Virus record (IMG/VR): IMGVR_UViG_3300035670_001228
Coordinates: 1-24,020 of that record
Direction: 5' to 3' (one strand)
Source of the DNA: a virus
DNA: 24,020 bases
A program made the translations under genes and the position numbers. Below the pieces are notes generated by a model that worked only from the letters and a program-made list of their open reading frames with translations, was not told the origin of the DNA and did not search any database. The first letter of the stretch is position 1. Every line of letters starts with the position of its first letter. Shown piece by piece: positions 12,881-18,048 of the stretch.

Positions 12881-12912
12881 GTTAGACCGTCGTTAGACCG
12901 TCGTTAGACCGT
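12881..12912. repeat. Three copies of an 11-bp repeat
   Basis: GTTAGACCGTC occurs at 12881, 12892 and 12903, with the last copy missing its final C. The 11-base period is about one helical turn, so a protein would meet the same face of the DNA three times. It forms the leader of the 32-residue peptide gene and touches the stop of the gene upstream. Confidence 0.88.
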
Positions 12913-13076
12913 TAGTTGACGCGGACGCCATATCGCGTGGCGCCGTCCTTATTGCGGTACGCCTCAACACGCGGGCGCTCGCCAGGCATGACGTCGCCCG
13001 CGGCATATGCAGTCTCGAGCACCAATTCAGCGCTTGCGCGCGTCTTGTAGCCGTACGCGTACCAATAGCTTTCCAT
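12912..13076 (-). CDS. Small phage protein, 54 aa, unknown function
   Basis: The product begins MESYWYAYGYKTRASAELV and ends in ATRYGVRVN. ATG at 13076 is preferred because GGAGG lies about seven bases upstream; an ATG at 13082 is too close to that site. It is a compact, aromatic-rich protein with a likely helix-strand order. No family is recognised. It sits between two other small genes of the leftward operon. Confidence 0.65.
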   Translation of the reverse strand: MESYWYAYGYKTRASAELVLETAYAAGDVMPGERPRVEAYRNKDGATRYGVRVN

Positions 13077-13094
13077 TGTCATCCCTCCACAAAA

Positions 13095-13286
13095 TCAGAA
13101 AGCGATTGCGCGCCAGTGAAACCGGCACATAGGCGCCGTCGCAGTGCCCCAGTCCAGCGCATCAAACATACGTTCGACGGCGCGCTCAATCTGAAACTCG
13201 GTCATCTTTCCTTCGGTATACTGCGCGCGCGCCCAGGTATCGATTGCACGCGCGCGTGCTTCGTATTGCTCGTATGTCATTGCCAT
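13095..13286 (-). CDS. Small helical phage protein, 63 aa, first gene of the leftward operon
   Basis: ATG at 13286 follows GGAGGAAAACCA closely; the frame is open upstream but lacks a site there. The sequence (MAMTYEQYEARARAIDTWAR, then TEFQIERAVERMFDALDWG) should form two or three helices and ends in a short hydrophobic tail. It is the promoter-proximal gene of the cluster that includes the clamp-like and DnaA-like genes, so it could be a regulator, but no DNA-binding motif is clear. Confidence 0.7.
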   Translation of the reverse strand: MAMTYEQYEARARAIDTWARAQYTEGKMTEFQIERAVERMFDALDWGTATAPMCRFHWRAIAF

Positions 13287-13353
13287 TGGTTTTCCTCCAT
13301 AGATTGGCAATGTGGACACTAGCATGATTTCCGTTTGGCTGTAAAGAATTTTC

Positions 13354-13382
13354 TTGCAAAGGCAAACGGCGCACACTATAGT
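13354..13382 (+). promoter_or_regulatory. Sigma-70-like promoter
   Basis: TTGCAA (13354-13359) and TATAGT (13377-13382) are separated by 17 bases, about 38 bases before the Cys-rich protein gene. The spacing and both boxes are close to consensus. The leftward operon must start in the same gap; a weak minus-strand candidate (TTTACA near 13340) is visible. Confidence 0.7.
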
Positions 13383-13419
13383 TATTCACATTAGACACTA
13401 AACGAAAGGAAACGACACT

Positions 13420-14196
13420 ATGATTAAGACGGCTCAAGATATGCTCAAGGCCTTGAAGCGCGACAAGTATTGTGGCGTGATACTATACCAAGGCCCATCA
13501 CTGATAGACGGCGCGCCGATTGTGGTCATCGCTAACAGGATTGTGAGCGACAGCGATAACGTCAAAACGGGCGCAATGGTGCAAACGTTCATCCTGCGTC
13601 AGGATATGCGCCCGCTTGACGCCGCACGTTTGGGATACGACTACAGCATCTGTGGCCATTGCCCACATAGGCCGTCCAATGACGGCTCATGTTATGTGAA
13701 CATCGGCCGTTCGGTCGAATCCGTTTACGGCGCATACAAGCGCGGGCGTTATGCGCGCCCGCATATCGATTATGACGTGGCGCTATTGCCGGACTTGTTC
13801 GCCGATAGCGTGTTCCGTCTCGGATCCTATGGCGACCCGGCGGCCGCGCCGTTCCGCGTCTGGCAGCATGCCACGGCGCGCGTGAAGGCGCGCAACGGGT
13901 ACACCCACCAGTGGCGAGCTTTCCCGCAATTCGCAAGCTTGTGCGTGGCCAGTGTCGATAGCGAAGCACAAGCCACCGAAGCGCGCGCTGCAGGTTGGCG
14001 GACGTTCCGTGTGCGCGCGGCCGTGACGGCGCCCGTCATGGCAGGCGAAATTGCATGTCCTGCTAGTGAAGAAGCTGGTAAAAAGACGACGTGTTCGGAT
14101 TGCCGCGCTTGTGGTGGAACATCGGCGCGCGCGCGCGTCTCAATCGTCATTGCCGCGCATGGAACGACGAAGGCAAGGTTCGCTGCAGCCGCTTGA
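13420..14196 (+). CDS. Cys-rich phage protein, possible metal binder
   Basis: This 258-residue protein has two cysteine groups: CGHCPHR with Cys78, Cys81 and Cys91, and a C-terminal CPAS-EAGKKTTCSDCRACGG with Cys213, 225, 228 and 231. Such groups usually bind zinc or an iron-sulfur cluster. The central part (NIGRSVESVYGAYKRGRY; RNGYTHQWR) is rich in Arg and aromatic residues. AAAGGAAACGACACT precedes the ATG. I recall phage hypothetical proteins with the same CPAS and C-C-C ending, but no function. It is a single-gene unit between a strong promoter and a strong terminator, which suggests early, high-level expression. Confidence 0.82.
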   Translation: MIKTAQDMLKALKRDKYCGVILYQGPSLIDGAPIVVIANRIVSDSDNVKTGAMVQTFILRQDMRPLDAARLGYDYSICGHCPHRPSNDGSCYVNIGRSVESVYGAYKRGRYARPHIDYDVALLPDLFADSVFRLGSYGDPAAAPFRVWQHATARVKARNGYTHQWRAFPQFASLCVASVDSEAQATEARAAGWRTFRVRAAVTAPVMAGEIACPASEEAGKKTTCSDCRACGGTSARARVSIVIAAHGTTKARFAAAA

Positions 14197-14215
14197 CGGC
14201 GCGGCAATAGATGTG

Positions 14216-14233
14216 CTACGGCTTAAGCCGTAG
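14216..14233. other. 18-bp perfect palindrome
   Basis: CTACGGCTTAAGCCGTAG is fully self-complementary with no spacer. It lies between the Cys-rich gene and its terminator. It could be an operator for a dimeric protein or an upstream part of the termination structure. Confidence 0.75.
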
Positions 14234-14240
14234 TGAGCAA

Positions 14241-14267
14241 ACGGGCGCCAAACGGCGCCCGTTTTTT
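14241..14267 (+). terminator. Strong rho-independent terminator
   Basis: ACGGGCGCC (14241-14249), loop AAAC and GGCGCCCGT (14254-14262) form a perfect 9-bp stem, followed by a run of six T. It ends the transcript of the Cys-rich gene. Confidence 0.9.
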
Positions 14268-14575
14268 GTTGGGCAGTGGTTGGGGCATTGCTGGGGTAGC
14301 GTTTGGGGCATCGGAAAGCTGCTCTAAAAGCCTTATGCCATGCTATGATGGGTATTATGGGTAATCTCTCTAACTATAAGACTGTTAAGTTGTATATTAG
14401 CAAATGCTAATATAATAGTGTACTGTAAATCTAACGATTAACGAGCCTAGGTCTTTCGGATGGGCATTGCCCATTTTGCCCATCTTGCCCATCGCCCCTC
14501 CGACGCCATTGCGGCGCTTGCAATCCCTATCGCATAACGCTATATGCTATCTATTGCTTTTTACGGAGAGAGCTA
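14268..14575. other. AT-rich non-coding island with palindrome and repeats
   Basis: No gene is seen here. Between about 14340 and 14450 the sequence is far richer in A/T than the rest of the window. It contains a 22-bp inverted repeat (TATATTAGCA, two bases, TGCTAATATA; 14393-14414) that overlaps a perfect -10 box TATAAT at 14411-14416. GGGGCAT motifs occur near 14280-14310, and ATGGGTA motifs near 14350-14370. The combination suits a replication origin, an operator region or both. Confidence 0.65.
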
Positions 14576-14608
14576 ATGCAGAAACTGCCCATATTGCCCA
14601 TCGCCCAT
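14460..14608. repeat. TTGCCCAT repeat family
   Basis: TTGCCCAT occurs at 14467, 14476 and 14485 with a nine-base period, and again as CTGCCCAT (14585), TTGCCCAT (14594) and CGCCCAT (14602) inside the first codons of the next gene. An inverted ATGGGCA (14460-14466) makes a perfect palindrome with the first copy. The two clusters look like a local duplication. Confidence 0.8.
14518..14546 (+). promoter_or_regulatory. Candidate promoter for the 90-residue gene
   Basis: TTGCAA (14518-14523), 17 bases, then TATATG (14541-14546), about 30 bases before the ATG. The -35 box and spacing are the same as in the promoter at 13354. Confidence 0.55.
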
Positions 14609-14848
14609 GTTGTGGACCAGGACGCAATTCGCGCTTGGGCCGTCGACGCAATCACGCAAAAGAAAATTACGCGGCGTCAATTTTCCGCCGTCACCTTGCT
14701 GGCAGGGCGGCACGTTCCCTGTTCCGTCGAATTGCGTCAACGCTCGCCAAAGAGCGTCCTATATCTTTGGATCGATGGAACGCTAGAGTATCGTATCGGC
14801 CAACGTGCTGAGATGTATGGCGGCCATCCGCAATCCATCACGCTCTAG
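14576..14848 (+). CDS. Small phage protein, 90 aa, unknown function
   Basis: ATG at 14576 follows GGAGAGAG. The first residues, MQKLPILPIAHV, are encoded by the GCCCAT repeats that also occur just upstream. The rest (QDAIRAWAVDAITQKKITRRQFSA pattern, then a beta-like LYLWIDGTLEYRIG) looks like a small helix-plus-strand protein and is fairly basic. It might bind DNA, given its place beside the repeat-rich island, but no helix-turn-helix can be claimed with confidence. It is the last gene before the non-coding stretch upstream of the terminase genes. Confidence 0.65.
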   Translation: MQKLPILPIAHVVDQDAIRAWAVDAITQKKITRRQFSAVTLLAGRHVPCSVELRQRSPKSVLYLWIDGTLEYRIGQRAEMYGGHPQSITL

Positions 14849-15079
14849 AGCAAAAGGGCCACGGCAACCGGCCACCAGGCGCCACTAGCTGCAGCTAGTC
14901 GTGCGCCGCGCGCGCTCGGGCGTTGACTGAACATTCATTCAGTTTGCAGTGCAGCATTTTGCTGCGAGTGCTCAGAGGGGAGGAGGGGGGCAAGGCCAGG
15001 CGCGGCTGCTGTTGCCGTGGCCAAGGACCGCAGAAACTTTTTTATTTTTTCACCACGCTTACAACAAAATACTTGACGC
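14849..15079. other. Non-coding stretch before terminase, possible packaging region
   Basis: No gene with a credible start is seen. Landmarks are a 16-bp palindrome (ACTAGCTG/CAGCTAGT, 14884-14899), a 12-bp inverted repeat GGCCACGGCAAC (14857-14868) and GTTGCCGTGGCC (15011-15022) enclosing about 140 bases, a purine-rich GGGGAGGAGGGGGG tract near 14977-14990, and a T-rich tract at 15037-15050. Phage cos or pac sites often lie near terminase genes, but this is inference. Confidence 0.5.
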
Positions 15080-15108
15080 TTGCTCAAACAGCCAACCCGC
15101 GCTATCTT
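15080..15108 (+). promoter_or_regulatory. Promoter giving a leaderless terminase transcript
   Basis: TTGCTC (15080-15085), 17 bases, then TATCTT (15103-15108). The ATG of the small terminase gene begins seven bases after the -10 box, so transcription would start at or next to the A of the ATG. No ribosome-binding site exists there, which agrees. Confidence 0.6.
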
Positions 15109-15114
15109 AACGTC

Positions 15115-15558
15115 ATGACCTTCCAGTCGCTGCCCTATGACCCGCGTCCGCTGACCGCCACCGAGGCGCGTCTGGAGGCGATCTACGCGGCAGCCAAGCT
15201 GGGGCTCAAGGGCGACAGCCTGGCACTCGCCGCTGGCATGACGCCGGTCGAGTACCGCAAGCTCTGCCAGATGGACCCCATCGCGGAGTACGCCGAACAG
15301 AAGGGCCGCGCCGACGGCGAGCGCGCCATGGCCACCACCCTGTACGCCGCTGCCGAGGCGGGCGACGCCAAGGCGGCGACCGAGATGCTGCGCTACGCCC
15401 ACGGGTGGGTGGCCAAGCAGGCGGTCGAGGTCAGCATCGAGCAGAAGATCAGCATCACGGCGGCGCTGGAGCAGGCGAAGCAGCGCGTGATTGACGCCGT
15501 CGCCACAGACCTGACCGGAGCCGGATCGGAGCCAGCGCGTGCAGACACCGATCTATAG
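15115..15558 (+). CDS. Terminase small subunit-like protein
   Basis: The 147-residue protein is helical. An N-terminal helix-turn-helix-like stretch (AAKLGLKGDSLALAAGMTPVEYRKLC, about 23-48) is followed by a charged helical region and ISITAALEQAKQRV near the end. Small terminase subunits recognise the packaging site and recruit the large subunit. Its position directly before, and overlapping, the large terminase gene supports the call. ATG at 15115 is chosen because homologous-looking sequence starts there and a promoter lies immediately upstream; the frame is open further upstream but without a start site that looks used. Confidence 0.8.
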   Translation: MTFQSLPYDPRPLTATEARLEAIYAAAKLGLKGDSLALAAGMTPVEYRKLCQMDPIAEYAEQKGRADGERAMATTLYAAAEAGDAKAATEMLRYAHGWVAKQAVEVSIEQKISITAALEQAKQRVIDAVATDLTGAGSEPARADTDL

Positions 15559-17065
15559 CGCGGAGGACGAACAGTCGCTGATGGCGTCCCTGTGGGCGCC
15601 GTCTATCGCCAACGACCCGCTCAAGTTCGTCATGTACCTGTTCCCGTGGGGGCAGCCCGGCACGCCGCTGGAGCACTTCAACGGCCCGCGCAAGTGGCAG
15701 CGCGAGGTGCTGAAGGAACTGGCGGACCACATCAAGAACAACCAAGGCCGACTGGACTTCGACACGTTCAGGATGGCCGTGTCGTCGGGTCGCGGCATCG
15801 GCAAGTCGGCCCTCGTCAGTTGGTTGGTCATCTGGATGCTGTCCACCCGGATTGGGTCCAGCATCATCGTGTCGGCCAACTCCGAGACGCAGCTCCGGTC
15901 CATCACCTGGGCCGAAATCACCAAGTGGCTGGCCCTGGCGCTCAACAGCCACTGGTTCGAGGTCTCGGCCACCCGCGTCATGCCCGCCAAGTGGCTGGCC
16001 GAACTGGTCGAGCGCGACTTGAAGAAGGGCACGCGCTACTGGGGCGTCGAAGGCCGTCTGTGGTCGGAAGAGAACCCGGACGCTTACGCGGGCGTTCACA
16101 ATTTCGATGGCGTCATGCTGGTCTTCGACGAAGCCAGCGGTATTTCCGACAGCATCTGGCAGGTGGCGCAGGGCTTTTTCACCGAGAACACGCCCAACCG
16201 CTTCTGGCTGGCGTTTTCCAACCCCCGCCGCAACACGGGCTACTTCTACGAGGCGTTTAACGCCAAGCGGGACTTCTGGCGCAATAAGACCGTGGACGCC
16301 CGCACGGTCGAAGGGACGGACAAGGCGGTCTATGAGCAGATCATCCAGGAATACGGGCCTGACAGCGTTCAGGCGCATGTTGAGGTCTACGGTGAGTTTC
16401 CCTCGGCTGGAGATGACCAGTTCATCCCGATCCATCTCGTCGACGACGCCATGGGCCGACCCCGCCATAAGGACGCCTCGGCTCCGGTTATCCTCGGCGT
16501 GGACCCGGCACGCTTCGGTGCCGACGCTACAGTTATCGCGGTACGGCAAGGCAGAGACCTTGTGGCAGTCCGCCGATACCGTGGCGACGACACCATGGAA
16601 GTCGTAGGCCGCGTCATCGAGGCCATGGAGGAGTACCAGCCCGCGATGGTCGTCATCGACGAGGGCGGTCTGGGGGCGGGCGTCGTGGACCGCCTGAAGG
16701 AGCAGCGGTACAAGGTAAAGGGGGTCAACTTTGGGTCCAAGAGCAGCAAGCCGGTCATGTACGGCAACAAGCGGGCCGAGATGTGGGGAGCCATGCGCGA
16801 ATGGCTGAAAACCGCGTCGATCCCCCCGGACCGGGTGCTGAAGACCGACCTGATCTCGCCGCTGATGAAGCCGGACAGCAAGGGTACGATCTTCCTCGAA
16901 GGCAAGAAAGAGATGAAAGCCCGTGGGCTCGCAAGCCCCGACGCTGCGGACGCGATTGCCGTTACATTCGCGTTCCCCGTGGCCTCCAGAAGCGAGCGCG
17001 TTGACAGGACGCCGCGCAAGGCTTATGGTCCGGGCAGTATTTCAACCTCTTGGCTAGGATCATAG
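15539..17065 (+). CDS. Terminase large subunit
   Basis: This is the packaging motor ATPase and nuclease, 508 residues. The ATPase has Walker A SGRGIGKS (83-90) and Walker B MLVFDEAS (193-200, Asp197 and Glu198). The RNase H-like nuclease has GVDPARFGAD (320-329, Asp322), VVIDEGGLG and a final SPDAADAIA with its acidic residues. The start is GTG at 15539 with GGAG seven bases upstream; it overlaps the small subunit gene by 20 bases, so the two are probably translated together. It pumps DNA into the prohead through the portal. All key residues appear present. Confidence 0.95.
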   Translation: MQTPIYSAEDEQSLMASLWAPSIANDPLKFVMYLFPWGQPGTPLEHFNGPRKWQREVLKELADHIKNNQGRLDFDTFRMAVSSGRGIGKSALVSWLVIWMLSTRIGSSIIVSANSETQLRSITWAEITKWLALALNSHWFEVSATRVMPAKWLAELVERDLKKGTRYWGVEGRLWSEENPDAYAGVHNFDGVMLVFDEASGISDSIWQVAQGFFTENTPNRFWLAFSNPRRNTGYFYEAFNAKRDFWRNKTVDARTVEGTDKAVYEQIIQEYGPDSVQAHVEVYGEFPSAGDDQFIPIHLVDDAMGRPRHKDASAPVILGVDPARFGADATVIAVRQGRDLVAVRRYRGDDTMEVVGRVIEAMEEYQPAMVVIDEGGLGAGVVDRLKEQRYKVKGVNFGSKSSKPVMYGNKRAEMWGAMREWLKTASIPPDRVLKTDLISPLMKPDSKGTIFLEGKKEMKARGLASPDAADAIAVTFAFPVASRSERVDRTPRKAYGPGSISTSWLGS

Positions 17066-17067
17066 CG

Positions 17068-17496
17068 ATGGGCAACACCAAACCGATTGGCGTGGCGTAT
17101 GAGGACCAGGACATCATCGGCGCCGATAACATCACCGCCGCTGACGTTTATGCGTCCGACGAAATTGGTTACACGGCGGCGGCGCAGTCCACCGTTACCC
17201 AGGCGACGAGCAAGTCCACGGGTGTGACGATCAACGCCTCGGCGGGCCAGATCACGATGAACAACGCCGCGCTCAACGCCACCACCAACGTGGCGTTCAC
17301 CATGACCAACAGCAAGATCAGCGCCAAGGACGTGGTGATCGTCAACGTGGCGGGCGGCGTGGCGTCGAATGAAACCTATAACTGCTGGGTTTCCGGTCAT
17401 GCGGCGGGTTCCTGCACCTTTGTCCTGCGCAACATTTCGGGTGGTTCGCTGTCCGAGGCCGTTGTGCTGAACTTCGCAGTCATCCACTGCACGTAA
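17068..17496 (+). CDS. Beta-rich virion protein, possibly head decoration
   Basis: ATG at 17068 follows AGGATCATAGCG. The 142-residue product (MGNTKPIGVAYEDQDI, then SKSTGVTINASAGQITMNN and a Thr/Val/Asn-rich run ending VVLNFAVIHCT) has the alternating pattern of a beta-sandwich. Similar proteins are common in phage head modules as decoration or head-fibre proteins. Two Cys lie near the end. The position right after the large terminase fits a head protein, but the precise role is inferred. Confidence 0.75.
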   Translation: MGNTKPIGVAYEDQDIIGADNITAADVYASDEIGYTAAAQSTVTQATSKSTGVTINASAGQITMNNAALNATTNVAFTMTNSKISAKDVVIVNVAGGVASNETYNCWVSGHAAGSCTFVLRNISGGSLSEAVVLNFAVIHCT

Positions 17497-17497
17497 C

Positions 17498-17755
17498 ATG
17501 GCCAAGAAGGGCGTATCCCTGTCCGTCGGACGCGGCGAGAAGCTCCCTGTCAGCAAGGGCGCGGGGCTGACCGCCAAGGGCCGCGCCAAATACAACCGGG
17601 CGACTGGCTCAAAGCTGAAGCCGCCCGCTCCGAACCCCAAAACGGCGGCGGACAAGGGCCGGAAGGCCAATTTTTGCGCCCGGATGGGCGGCGTGGTCGC
17701 CAAATCGAAGAACGCGGAGCGCGCAAAAGCCTCCATGAGACGGTGGAAGTGCTGA
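17498..17755 (+). CDS. Lysine-rich small protein, DUF6321-like
   Basis: The 85-residue protein starts MAKKGVSLSVGRGEKLPVS and ends in NFCARMGGVV-----AERAKASMRRWKC. The FCARM-G and final RRWKC blocks resemble the DUF6321 family found in phage structural modules. It is very basic, with Cys near both ends of the C-terminal block. It may be a virion-associated or DNA-condensing protein. The ATG lies one base after the previous stop. Confidence 0.78.
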   Translation: MAKKGVSLSVGRGEKLPVSKGAGLTAKGRAKYNRATGSKLKPPAPNPKTAADKGRKANFCARMGGVVAKSKNAERAKASMRRWKC

Positions 17756-17756
17756 A

Positions 17757-17906
17757 ATGGCCAAGAAACCCGGACTTTACGCCAACATTCACGCCAAACG
17801 CGCCCGTATCGCCGCCGGATCGGGCGAAAAGATGCGGAAACCCGGCGCGAAGGGTGCTCCGACCGCCGCAGCGTTCAAGAAATCAGCCAAAACACGGAAA
17901 AAGTGA
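17757..17906 (+). CDS. Tiny basic phage protein, 49 aa
   Basis: The product begins MAKKPGLYANIHAKRARIAAG and ends KKSAKTRKK, with about a third Lys and Arg. This start is familiar from many phage head modules. The ATG lies one base after the stop of the previous gene. It may be packaged with DNA or bind the portal; no function is established. Confidence 0.82.
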   Translation: MAKKPGLYANIHAKRARIAAGSGEKMRKPGAKGAPTAAAFKKSAKTRKK

Positions 17907-17907
17907 C

Positions 17908-18048
17908 ATGCCGCTTGTGAAATCAGCGTCCAAGGGCGCGTTCCGCAAGAACATCAAGACTGAAATGGCCGCAGGCAAGCCTCAGAAGCAGGCCGTGGCC
18001 ATCGCATACAGCGTCAAGCGCAAGGCGCAGGGCAAGAAGGGCAAATAA
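17908..18048 (+). CDS. Tiny basic phage protein, 46 aa (DUF6496-like)
   Basis: The product runs MPLVKSASKGAFRKNIKTEM then KPQKQAVAIAYSVKRKAQGKK. The pattern N-KTE-AAGKP-KQAVAIAYS is common in small phage proteins of this type. It starts one base after the previous stop and its TAA shares a base with the portal ATG (TAATG). It is strongly basic and of unknown function. Confidence 0.82.
   Translation: MPLVKSASKGAFRKNIKTEMAAGKPQKQAVAIAYSVKRKAQGKKGK

Noticed and set aside
14268-14575. tRNA or other structured RNA gene
   Set aside because: No T-loop sequence or cloverleaf stems were found; the inverted repeats are better explained as operator or origin elements.
14923-15114. N-terminal extension of the small terminase gene
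   Set aside because: The extension lacks a ribosome site, runs through promoter-like and T-rich sequence and does not resemble coding sequence; the ATG at 15115 fits better.
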